Assembly (NCBI GenBank): GCA_011620845.1
Contig: WOYJ01000013.1
Span: 1-9,127 of the forward strand
Reading direction: 5' to 3'
Length of the DNA: 9,127 bases
Source of the DNA: Methanobacteriaceae archaeon
Lineage (GTDB): Archaea > Methanobacteriota > Methanobacteria > Methanobacteriales > Methanobacteriaceae
Position numbers and translations under genes: made by a program. A model generated the notes under the pieces. The model did no database searches. It saw only the letters and a list, made by a program, of their open reading frames with translations, and had not been told where the DNA came from. Below, one piece after another: positions 1-6,609 of this stretch. Positions within the stretch are counted from its first letter, which is position 1; each line of letters begins with the position of its first letter.

Positions 1-30
1 GTAAACTAAATTATATATGGGATTTATTAA

Positions 31-36
31 GGAGGA
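31..36 (+). promoter_or_regulatory. Shine-Dalgarno site of the 65-aa ORF
   Basis: GGAGGA lies six bases before the ATG at 42. It is close to a full match to the anti-Shine-Dalgarno end of 16S rRNA at ideal spacing. It is the main reason to accept the small downstream frame as a real gene. Confidence 0.8.
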
Positions 37-41
37 TACCA

Positions 42-239
42 ATGGCTAAACCTGACCTGGAGAAAATCTGTCAAGAAGATTTAGAGAAATTGATTGATAA
101 AAAAATCGTTGATGTGAGTTTTAAATCTTATGATGATGATTGCTGGAGGATGCATATAGATACAGATAAGGGAAGGATAGTCATGACCTTCTGCAGGGAC
201 TGGAGATGCCCCGTAGTTGAATACAGGAAACCAAAATAG
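42..239 (+). CDS. Small conserved-looking hypothetical protein, 65 aa
   Basis: I do not recognise this protein. It is short, charged and soluble-looking, with no signal peptide or membrane segment. The N-terminal third is a Lys/Glu/Asp-rich stretch likely to be helical. It is followed by alternating hydrophobic/polar segments (about residues 22-30, 35-40 and 44-50) that suggest a small beta sheet. Four cysteines occur (C10, C34, C51, C56). The last pair, spaced CxxxxC beside two Trp-containing turns, is not enough to claim a metal site. Reality as a gene rests on the strong GGAGG site before the ATG and the T10 run right after the stop. It is convergent with the nucleotidyltransferase gene on the other strand, so it is an independent transcription unit or the end of one that starts outside the window. 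Function unknown. Confidence 0.75.
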   Translation: MAKPDLEKICQEDLEKLIDKKIVDVSFKSYDDDCWRMHIDTDKGRIVMTFCRDWRCPVVEYRKPK

Positions 240-247
240 AATTTAGG

Positions 248-257
248 TTTTTTTTTT
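248..257 (+). terminator. T10 run, terminator of the 65-aa ORF
   Basis: Ten consecutive T residues begin nine bases after the plus-strand stop codon. No hairpin precedes them. A bare U-tract matches intrinsic termination by archaeal RNA polymerase. On the minus strand the same run is A-rich, so it does not serve the convergent gene. Confidence 0.7.
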
Positions 258-259
258 AG

Positions 260-316
260 TTATTCACTTTTGATACGAATTCTATTTATTATTCACTTTT
301 CTATACGAACTCTAAT
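260..316. repeat. Imperfect direct repeat, duplicated 3' end of the nucleotidyltransferase gene
   Basis: Copies at about 260-286 and 289-316 share 12 identical bases (ttattcacttt+t), then differ by one indel (g versus ct), then match again (atacgaa, one mismatch, tcta). The right copy is the stop-codon end of the minus-strand nucleotidyltransferase gene. The left copy lies just past its stop. On the minus strand both copies are in the same frame: RVRIEK-stop in the gene and RIRIKSE-stop in the duplicate. Confidence 0.75.
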
Positions 317-1615
317 TCTAAAACCTTCTTTTTTCTCAACCACTTGGGCCTTTAGGGGTATGAAATGGGAATCAATTAAAAGTCTTAAATAGGTGGCTTG
401 TTTAGCAGGTAACTTAAGTGGACTCTTTATTTTACGGTCTGGAGCCCGTATTTGGCAGGCAATCACACCCCTCTTATCCACGAATAACTCCGCTTCCATA
501 CCGGTTTTCAGTGAGTCCACCTCGAAGGTTCTAAGGTGCAGGCCAGCATCTAAAGAGTAGAGTGGGGGTTCTTTGATCTTTTCACCCTTCCGGAACATCT
601 TATGAGCCTCTGAAGATGGAACCCCCTGATCTGCCTTTGAAGCGACAAACCAGGCCCTTTCTGTGACCTTGGCAGTGGTCATGTCTGGAGGGATGATCCC
701 TTTATCTTCGTAATCCCTGATTAACTGGAAGACTTCCTGTTTGGTCACATCCTCTTCCACGGCACTTATGGCCAGTCTACTCAGGACGGGACCGTAACCT
801 GCCTTCCTCAGGGAAGCCCAGATCTGGTTTTCCAGCCTGTACTTGCGGCCTTTAACCAGTTCATCCGCTGCATCGGCATTGATATGGGCTATGTTAAGAA
901 GTTTAGGCCTTGAATAATTATTTAACCTCTGTGTAATGGTATTTATATCTCTTTTAGCAGGTAGGCGATGGTTTTCAAATTCTTCCTCCAAAATTTCTAC
1001 AGTAGAAGAAGGCAAGAGTTTCTTAATACTACCCGGTATCTCCAGCTGATTTTTAAGTATCTCCTGGCGGATATTTCGTCCTGAGATCTTCTTTCCATCA
1101 ACCTTGTACTCGGGGATGATATGGAACTTCATCTTCCGGTGATACTTCCTGTAGAGAAAATCGTTCACTGCAAACCAGCGGATAACATTCCTGTTGGGCA
1201 GGTTACGGGGAATTCCACTGAATATCCCATTCCGGGCGAATTTTGCAGAGAGCCTCTCCACCTTAGGGGTTGAAATATCAGCAGCATCGACATAATCCAC
1301 CACCCCATCTTCAATCATCATGGCAATTCTAATAGGGACGGTGTATGCCAGAGTCAGTCGATGATGCAGTCCTTCAATGGGAACTATCCTATCAGCACCA
1401 GCTTCCAGGGCCATCCTGGACCTGGATTCAAAACTAGAAAAGAATGGGGCGTGGTTGGCACTGTAACCCTTATTGAGGTAAATTACAACTTCACTTCCCT
1501 TTTTATCGGCCAGCTCCCTGGCTTTCTGGATTAACTTCCCATGGCCTTTATGGACCGGGTCGAAGTCTGCGCTTATTCCAATCATATTTCTATGGTCAAA
1601 ATTAGATTTTGTCAC
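293..1615 (-). CDS. HIGH-superfamily nucleotidyltransferase, TmcAL-like (putative tRNA-Met cytidine acetate ligase family)
   Basis: Predicted adenylyl-transferring enzyme of the HIGH nucleotidyltransferase superfamily. The N-terminal domain opens with a Rossmann strand and DFDPVHKGH (HxGH at 22-25). Further on come ISGRNIR (177-183), the counterpart of the SATSIR-type nucleotide-binding motif, and KKLLPSST (198-205), which resembles the helix after that motif in bacterial TmcAL. TmcAL activates acetate with ATP to make ac4C34 in elongator tRNA-Met, so an acyl-adenylate role on RNA is a reasonable inference. The C-terminal ~220 residues do not resemble the bacterial TmcAL tail as I remember it, and I cannot assign them; they end in a beta-rich, basic segment. 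The frame given uses a GTG that overlaps the upstream RaSEA gene by 14 bases. The ATG at codon 11 (1585) puts HxGH at residues 12-15, as is usual, and may be the real start. Neither start has a clear ribosome binding site, consistent with translational coupling. Exact substrate uncertain. Confidence 0.75.
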   Translation of the reverse strand: MTKSNFDHRNMIGISADFDPVHKGHGKLIQKARELADKKGSEVVIYLNKGYSANHAPFFSSFESRSRMALEAGADRIVPIEGLHHRLTLAYTVPIRIAMMIEDGVVDYVDAADISTPKVERLSAKFARNGIFSGIPRNLPNRNVIRWFAVNDFLYRKYHRKMKFHIIPEYKVDGKKISGRNIRQEILKNQLEIPGSIKKLLPSSTVEILEEEFENHRLPAKRDINTITQRLNNYSRPKLLNIAHINADAADELVKGRKYRLENQIWASLRKAGYGPVLSRLAISAVEEDVTKQEVFQLIRDYEDKGIIPPDMTTAKVTERAWFVASKADQGVPSSEAHKMFRKGEKIKEPPLYSLDAGLHLRTFEVDSLKTGMEAELFVDKRGVIACQIRAPDRKIKSPLKLPAKQATYLRLLIDSHFIPLKAQVVEKKEGFRIRVRIEK

Positions 1616-2669
1616 TTAATAGAGTGTTTGATCTTGATAGATCAGAATATTCAACATCAGCTTCCCATTTCACCTTACATTCGCACTCAAACTCCTCGGG
1701 GATTGACTGGTCGAAGTTGGACTCTATTATTAAATTTTTAAGTTTTTTGTTACACTTTTTACAGTTAAAAGGCCCTCTCCGTGTTCCAAATCCAGAGGTG
1801 TCCATTATCACCGGAATTTTAACTGAATTTCGAACTCTTTTTATTATTTCAAAAATGCTCCATATCCATGGCGGCTGATATGAACCCCTGCGCCAGAGAA
1901 CTTCCATCAAAGTTCCCTTATGAATGGTTGCAGGACAGAAAGATATCCGATCCACGCCAACTTCTTCAGCATATTTAGCTGAGGTAACTGCATCTTCAAT
2001 AGCTTCTTTTTCAGAGGTTAAAATTGGTTTTACAAATAAATAAGCCTTAGATGTGATTTTATAATCTGATTTCAAACTTTTAATTACGTTAATAGCCCTT
2101 TCAAAGTCTTCATTGGAAAATCCTTTGTTTATCTTATACTCCTTGATGTAGTCGCTGTTGCTTTCGAGTCCGATACTTACTTCAAATATTTTATCTAGTA
2201 TCAAGCTGCAGCAAGCCTTTAGTATCCCTTCTGTTACATATTCTGGCCTGGATTCAACTACAACTTCTTCCACATTTTCTTCCTTATTTAGGAGCTTCAG
2301 GATTTCATCACGTGCGTCCCTGGGTATTTCATCCTCGTTGAGGAAACTTCCGGAGACGAAGATTTTAACCACGGTTTTTGGTCGTATATCAAATTTATTA
2401 AGGCTGCTTTTAAATAGGTCAACCAGTTCATCAGAAGAAACAGTCTCTAGGGGCGAATCAGCGATATAACTGCACATAGTACACCCACCAGTCGCAGATA
2501 GTGCATGGGCACATCCGGGGGTTGGTAAAATTATAAATATAGCGTTACCCTTCCCTGAATAGAGTAAGTCTTCACCAGCCCAGCTGGCTGATAATTCTCG
2601 GGCTGACTTTGGTTCCATCCTTTCGAGGTATTTGTTTCTTATTTCCTGGTTGAGATCCTGGATTTCCAT
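1602..2669 (-). CDS. raSEA: Archaeosine synthase beta subunit RaSEA, radical SAM enzyme (TIGR01210-like)
   Basis: Radical SAM protein expected to act with ArcS in the last step of archaeosine (G+) formation at position 15 of tRNA. There it converts the lysine-preQ0 adduct made by ArcS to the formamidine. The cluster-binding cysteines are C53, C63 and C66 in PGCAHALSATGGCTMC, a Cx9Cx2C spacing unlike the classical CxxxCxxC and, as I recall, characteristic of this family. They are followed by a glycine-rich FVSGSFLNEDEIP segment (104-116) typical of its SAM-binding strand. Near the C-terminus, C303/C306 and C329/C331 (CKKC and CEC) form a probable zinc-ribbon-like site. At 355 aa it is about full length for the family. 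It heads a two-gene unit with the nucleotidyltransferase, whose GTG start lies inside its last codons. Its ATG at 2669 has only a weak GGA upstream. The promoter probably lies in the repeat at 2685-2772. Confidence 0.88.
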   Translation of the reverse strand: MEIQDLNQEIRNKYLERMEPKSARELSASWAGEDLLYSGKGNAIFIILPTPGCAHALSATGGCTMCSYIADSPLETVSSDELVDLFKSSLNKFDIRPKTVVKIFVSGSFLNEDEIPRDARDEILKLLNKEENVEEVVVESRPEYVTEGILKACCSLILDKIFEVSIGLESNSDYIKEYKINKGFSNEDFERAINVIKSLKSDYKITSKAYLFVKPILTSEKEAIEDAVTSAKYAEEVGVDRISFCPATIHKGTLMEVLWRRGSYQPPWIWSIFEIIKRVRNSVKIPVIMDTSGFGTRRGPFNCKKCNKKLKNLIIESNFDQSIPEEFECECKVKWEADVEYSDLSRSNTLLSDKI

Positions 2670-2684
2670 AATATTTCCAAATAA

Positions 2685-2772
2685 AATTTTTCGTAAAATA
2701 AAATTTGTATAATATATTATATCTAGTTAATTTTTCGTAAAATAAGATTTGTATAATATATTATATCTAATT
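2685..2772. repeat. Two tandem 44-bp repeats with palindromic TATA-like core
   Basis: Copy 1 spans 2685-2728 and copy 2 spans 2729-2772, abutting exactly. They differ at two of 44 positions (a/g at 2702/2746 and g/a at 2726/2770). Each contains the perfect 14-bp palindrome tataatatattata, at 2708-2721 and 2752-2765. The array ends 16 bases upstream of the RaSEA start on the minus strand. Confidence 0.95.
2708..2721 (-). promoter_or_regulatory. Candidate TATA box of the raSEA operon
   Basis: The palindromic AT box of the repeat copy nearest to raSEA lies about 39-52 bases upstream of the ATG. Archaeal transcription normally starts about 25 bases after the TATA centre, which would give a leader of roughly 20 bases. 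The identical box at 2752-2765 could act as a second, weaker promoter. This is inferred from position and composition only; no clear BRE purine element is evident. Confidence 0.45.
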
Positions 2773-2820
2773 AAAAAATAATTCCAATTAAAAAATTCAA
2801 GATTTAAAAATAAAATAAAG
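2773..2820 (-). terminator. T-rich termination region after the ABC exporter operon
   Basis: Read on the minus strand after the stop of the second ABC gene, this stretch has repeated U-runs: T5 at 2806-2810, T6 at 2790-2795 and T6 at 2773-2778, with little G or C. Serial U-tracts without a hairpin are the usual archaeal intrinsic terminator. Together with the repeat at 2685-2772, this accounts for the gene-free interval 2670-2842. Confidence 0.55.
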
Positions 2821-2842
2821 AAATGATTAAAGTCCCTATTTT

Positions 2843-4633
2843 TTATTTCCCAGCAATGACATCACTAACTTTCCCCCGGAACTGACTCATATAAAGGTCG
2901 TAGTAGAATCCCTTCATATCCAGTAGTTCCTGGTGACTACCTCTTTCTATTATCTCTCCGTCGTTAATTACCAGTATCTGGTCTGAGTTTTGTATGGTTG
3001 ATAGTCGGTGGGCTATTATAAATGATGTTTTTCCTTCCTGTAGTTTGAGAAGGCCTTCCTGTATCAGTTTCTCGGTCCGGGTGTCTACGTTACTCGTGGC
3101 TTCATCTAAGATAAGCATGCGGGGGTCGGCTACCATGGCCCGGGCGATGGTGAGCATCTGACGTTGGCCCTGGCTTAAGTCGGCTCCGCCAGCCCGTAAT
3201 ATGGTATCGTATCCATGGGGCTGTCTCATTATGAAGTCGTGGGCGTTGGCCTGTTTCGCCGCCTCAATACAGTCCTCATCATTGGCTCCCTCTCTAGCGT
3301 ATTTAAGGTTGTTCATGATGGTGTCGGTGAAGAGGAATGGTTCCTGGAGTACCTGTGCTATTTGAATCCGTAAAGTATCCTGCTGGACTTCATCGACTCG
3401 GTGGTCATCTACCCTGATTTCGCCTGAATCTATGTCGTAGTACCTGGTGAGGATGTTCATGATGGTACTCTTGCCTGCTCCGGTGGGTCCGCAGAGGCCT
3501 ATCATTTGTCCGGGGTTGGCAGTGAAGCTGTTGTTCTTAAGTATTTTATGGCCGGGCACGTAGCTGAAATCAACGTCAACGAATTCCACGTGGCCGTCTA
3601 TTGTGGGCATTGGTGGTGCGTCTTTTTTATAGGGTAGTTCTGTTTCTTCATCCATTATATGGAACACTCTGCCGGCACCTACTGCTGCTGCTATGATCTG
3701 GTTGTAGAAGGCGAATATCTGAGTTAAAGGCTGCATCAGTACTGAGCTAAAACCGATAAAGGCCACTAAATCTCCAAAGGCGGCCTGTTGCTGAAGCACC
3801 AGATACCCGCCCACCACGAATATTATGATGTTCTGAAGGTTTTGGAAGACCAGGGCAACCGCGGTATTGCCCATGGAAGAAAGCTGTGCTTTTTCACCGA
3901 TTTCATCAGCTTTTTGGCTCATCTTATCAAATTTTTGTATGAATGGCCACTGTTGATTGGATGCCACCACTGTTTTCTGGCCAGACATCCTTTCCTCTGC
4001 ATATCCATTAATTTCAGCCATCTGCTTCTGCAGAAGTCCAAATGCTTCTCCAGCTATCCTGGCCAGAAGCCCTGAAATGGCCAGCATACCCAGAATAGTT
4101 ATAAAAGTTAGGATGGTGAAGTATGGGTTTATAAGTATCATGAAGATGGTGGCTATGATGATGGTAATCATCCCCTGAAGCACGTTCATAAAGCTTATAC
4201 TTAAGAACTGATCCACCACATCTAAATCGTTGGTTACATTGCTCATTAATTTCCCTATTGGTCGTTTATCGAAGAAGTTGAGGGAAGATTTCTGTATCTT
4301 ACTGAAAAGTTCCGTTCTTAAATTATAAAGTGATTTTTGAGCTATACCCGCCAGTATCCTCTGAGATACATTTCCAAAAACCCAGAACAATATTACAACA
4401 CCAATTAAGACGAGGATGGTATTTTGAAGTTCTGTTAGTGACCCTGAACTTCCGGAAAGAATGTTCATAAGTACCCCGGATATGGTGGGGATGATGGCTA
4501 ACATAATGGAATATCCCAGCATGATGGCAATCATCAAGGTGAAACGGACCTTGTAACGGGTGAGGTAACCTAGAAGTCTTTTTAAATTGGTCATGATGCC
4601 TTTAGGTTTTGCTTCTTTGTTATTGTTGCTCAT
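2843..4633 (-). CDS. Heterodimeric ABC exporter half-transporter, consensus Walker subunit
   Basis: Type IV (MsbA/MdlB-like) ABC exporter half: a membrane domain of about six helices (roughly residues 30-320) fused to a nucleotide-binding domain (345-596). Motifs seen are an A-loop Tyr358, Walker A GPTGAGKST (382-390), Q-loop Gln430, signature LSQGQ (486-490), Walker B MLILDE (506-511) with catalytic Glu511, D-loop SNVD (514-517) and switch His542. The Walker and His residues are consensus but the signature is LSQGQ instead of LSGGQ. This is the mark of the partner that supplies the defective signature to the degenerate site of heterodimers such as TM287/288 or BmrCD. The start ATG overlaps the stop of the upstream half-transporter (ATGA), with a G-rich ribosome binding site inside that gene. 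It therefore pairs with the 619-aa subunit. Substrate not determinable; drugs or lipids are typical for the family. Confidence 0.92.
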   Translation of the reverse strand: MSNNNKEAKPKGIMTNLKRLLGYLTRYKVRFTLMIAIMLGYSIMLAIIPTISGVLMNILSGSSGSLTELQNTILVLIGVVILFWVFGNVSQRILAGIAQKSLYNLRTELFSKIQKSSLNFFDKRPIGKLMSNVTNDLDVVDQFLSISFMNVLQGMITIIIATIFMILINPYFTILTFITILGMLAISGLLARIAGEAFGLLQKQMAEINGYAEERMSGQKTVVASNQQWPFIQKFDKMSQKADEIGEKAQLSSMGNTAVALVFQNLQNIIIFVVGGYLVLQQQAAFGDLVAFIGFSSVLMQPLTQIFAFYNQIIAAAVGAGRVFHIMDEETELPYKKDAPPMPTIDGHVEFVDVDFSYVPGHKILKNNSFTANPGQMIGLCGPTGAGKSTIMNILTRYYDIDSGEIRVDDHRVDEVQQDTLRIQIAQVLQEPFLFTDTIMNNLKYAREGANDEDCIEAAKQANAHDFIMRQPHGYDTILRAGGADLSQGQRQMLTIARAMVADPRMLILDEATSNVDTRTEKLIQEGLLKLQEGKTSFIIAHRLSTIQNSDQILVINDGEIIERGSHQELLDMKGFYYDLYMSQFRGKVSDVIAGK

Positions 4634-6489
4634 CCTACCACCCCCTGTTTTGGAGTTTCAACACCAAATTGGGTAGCATATATGTCCTGGTAGAGTTTAT
4701 TAGACTTTAATAGTTCTTCATGACTTCCTACGGCAATTATTTCACCGTTATCCATTAGCACTATCTTGTCTGCGGTGATAACTGCACTTATACGCTGGGC
4801 CACTATGATCTGAGTGGTGCCCTGCATTAAGTCCCGTATAGAGTCCTGGATGCGGGCTTCAGTGGCCACATCAACGGCGCTGGTAGAGTCATCAAGGATG
4901 AGAATTTTAGGATTTATCATAAGGGTCCTGGCTATGGAAAGTCTTTGACGCTGCCCACCAGATAAGTCTGAGCCTCCATGAGCTATAATGCTATCATATT
5001 TTTTGGGCATGACATTTACAAATTCATGGGCGTCTGCAGCTTCAGCTGCCTGTACCATGGCATCGTAACTTGAATCTATATCTCCTGAAAATAGGTTTTC
5101 ACGGTTGATATGGACACCAAAATCTCGAGCTGCCTGTACTACGGTATCGGCATCCATAATTCCTGAAATCAGGTTGTCACGGATGGTACCCGAGAAGAAG
5201 TTACTGCCCTGGAGACAAACAGCGGCAACATAACGGAGGGTTTCCAGTGGCATTTCACGTATATCAATCCCGTCTATTGTTATTTCACCTTCAGTTACAT
5301 CATAAAAACGTGGTATAAGATTTACCAGTGTTGATTTTCCAGAACCAGTGGCCCCTAAAATTCCAACAACCTCTCCTGGTTCGATGTTAAGATTTATATT
5401 TTTCAAGGCCATGGTGGGTTGTTTTTCATCTTTAACAGGATATCCAAAACTCACGTTTTTAAAGGTTACACCGCCCTTTAACTTATCGGTATCGACTGGT
5501 TTCACGTTTTCTGCGTTTACAACATCAGTTTCTTCATTTATTATTTCGTAAACACGTCCTAGAGAAGATATGGCAGAGGTAACGTAGGGTATCATGTATC
5601 CTAGGGTTGTAATGGGAATTAATGCCATAATTAAATATGTCATGGCGGCGGTTACACCACCCAGGGTTAAACCAGTGCCTTGAAGCAATCCTGCTCCACC
5701 AATATATAATATTCCTGCAGAACCCATGTAAACCAGCATCATAAGGGTGGGTGTAATGAAAGCATAGTAATACTGGGGTTTTAAGGCAGCTTCACGAAGT
5801 TCTTCTGATGCTTCCTGGAAACGCTGATTTTCAAGGTCCTGTCTTACAAAGGCCTTCACCACTCTTACACCAGACATACTTTCCTTTAGAACCTCGTTAA
5901 GCCTATCATATTTAACCTGTTTTTTATCATAAGCTTTAGTGGAAAACCATAAGTATACTACCAGTATTAGACATTCTACAACAACTAAAACCAAAGCGAC
6001 CCACATAAGTTGAGGTGCATCGATCCAAAGGAAAAACAGCGACACTATTAAGAGTAGTGGGGACTTGAACACGTTGAGTAACGTCTGCTGAATTCCAATT
6101 TTTATGTTCTGGATATCGGTGGTTAAACGTACCAAAAGGTCACTGGAACTGTATTTATCCAATCCGCCGAAGGAAAATGATTGTATATGGGCAAATGCTC
6201 CGCTTCGCAGCCCATGGCAGCTTCTCTCTGAAAAGGAAACGGCGATAGCTACATTTAAAAACTCACAGATGCCTACGATAACAGCCATGATAAGCATGTA
6301 AATAGCATACCTTACCATAGTATCGCTGTTTCCCGCTGTTATACCCTCATTTATCAAAAAAGAACTGAAGTAAGGTATTAAAAGTGTTCCTGAAACACTT
6401 ATCACTACCAAAAACAATGAGAAACCCAGCCACTTGTAGGAACCCTTCCAATCCTTTAACAGTAACTTCACTGCTTCTAAACTTTCCAT
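4630..6489 (-). CDS. Heterodimeric ABC exporter half-transporter, degenerate-site subunit
   Basis: First half-transporter of the pair. A membrane domain with about six helices (roughly residues 18-310) is followed by a nucleotide-binding domain (339-605). Motifs seen are an A-loop Tyr350, Walker A GATGSGKST (379-387), Q-loop Gln427, canonical signature LSGGQ (509-513), Walker B ILILDD (529-534) and D-loop SAVD (537-540). Asp534 replaces the catalytic Glu, and Gln565 (IIVAQR) replaces the switch-loop His. Its own ATP site should therefore hydrolyse poorly, while its intact signature completes the competent site of the 596-aa partner. Between the Q-loop and the signature it has about 26 residues more than the partner, owing to an internal duplication (R437-H460 repeated as R463-H488). 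An AGGGGGA ribosome binding site supports the ATG at 6489. It starts a two-gene operon. Confidence 0.92.
   Translation of the reverse strand: MESLEAVKLLLKDWKGSYKWLGFSLFLVVISVSGTLLIPYFSSFLINEGITAGNSDTMVRYAIYMLIMAVIVGICEFLNVAIAVSFSERSCHGLRSGAFAHIQSFSFGGLDKYSSSDLLVRLTTDIQNIKIGIQQTLLNVFKSPLLLIVSLFFLWIDAPQLMWVALVLVVVECLILVVYLWFSTKAYDKKQVKYDRLNEVLKESMSGVRVVKAFVRQDLENQRFQEASEELREAALKPQYYYAFITPTLMMLVYMGSAGILYIGGAGLLQGTGLTLGGVTAAMTYLIMALIPITTLGYMIPYVTSAISSLGRVYEIINEETDVVNAENVKPVDTDKLKGGVTFKNVSFGYPVKDEKQPTMALKNINLNIEPGEVVGILGATGSGKSTLVNLIPRFYDVTEGEITIDGIDIREMPLETLRYVAAVCLQGSNFFSGTIRDNLISGIMDADTVVQAARDFGVHINRENLFSGDIDSSYDAMVQAAEAADAHEFVNVMPKKYDSIIAHGGSDLSGGQRQRLSIARTLMINPKILILDDSTSAVDVATEARIQDSIRDLMQGTTQIIVAQRISAVITADKIVLMDNGEIIAVGSHEELLKSNKLYQDIYATQFGVETPKQGVVG
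4637..4645 (-). promoter_or_regulatory. G-rich ribosome binding site of the second ABC gene
   Basis: On the minus strand GGGGGTGGT precedes the ATG at 4633 by three bases (the G-run by five). It lies inside the last codons of the first ABC gene. With the 4-base ATGA overlap this indicates coupled translation and balanced subunit amounts. Confidence 0.5.
5045..5185. repeat. Internal tandem duplication in the ABC nucleotide-binding domain
   Basis: Copies at about 5045-5107 and 5129-5185 align with conserved ends. The block beginning gctgcctgtac matches at 18 of 21 bases (offset 84). The block beginning tcctgaaa matches at 19 of 22 bases (offset 78). The 6-base difference is a two-codon indel. 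In the protein the copies read RDNLISG...VVQAARD and RENLFSG...MVQAAEA. Confidence 0.85.
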
Positions 6490-6496
6490 ATAAATA

Positions 6497-6503
6497 TCCC
6501 CCT
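6497..6503 (-). promoter_or_regulatory. Ribosome binding site of the first ABC gene
   Basis: AGGGGGA on the minus strand lies seven bases before the ATG at 6489. It fixes this ATG as the likely start. Confidence 0.6.
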
Positions 6504-6577
6504 GAATCTAATAATTCCCCTAAATCTGTAATAATTAAGTTCTTATTTTTCCTGATTTAAATTTGTTTAAGACCACC

Positions 6578-6588
6578 TATAATTAAAT
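6578..6588 (-). promoter_or_regulatory. Candidate TATA box of the ABC exporter operon
   Basis: atttaattata on the minus strand lies about 90-100 bases upstream of the ATG at 6489. It would place the transcription start near 6555-6560 with a leader of about 70 bases. It sits in the A+T-rich interval 6490-6609, the only non-coding space before this operon. No operator or inverted repeat of note was seen there. Positional inference only. Confidence 0.35.
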
Positions 6589-6609
6589 AATGTTTGGAAT
6601 TTTAGAAAA

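Noticed and set aside
11..18. ttatatat as the TATA box of the 65-aa ORF
   Set aside because: Transcription starting about 25 bases downstream would begin at or after the ribosome binding site, which would then be lost. The promoter is more likely left of the window.
2158..2469. A 103-codon plus-strand open frame, Ser/Thr/Leu-rich
   Set aside because: It is antisense to the well-conserved raSEA gene, has no ribosome binding site and has a composition typical of an opposite-strand shadow. The same holds for the other plus-strand frames between 1541 and 7280.
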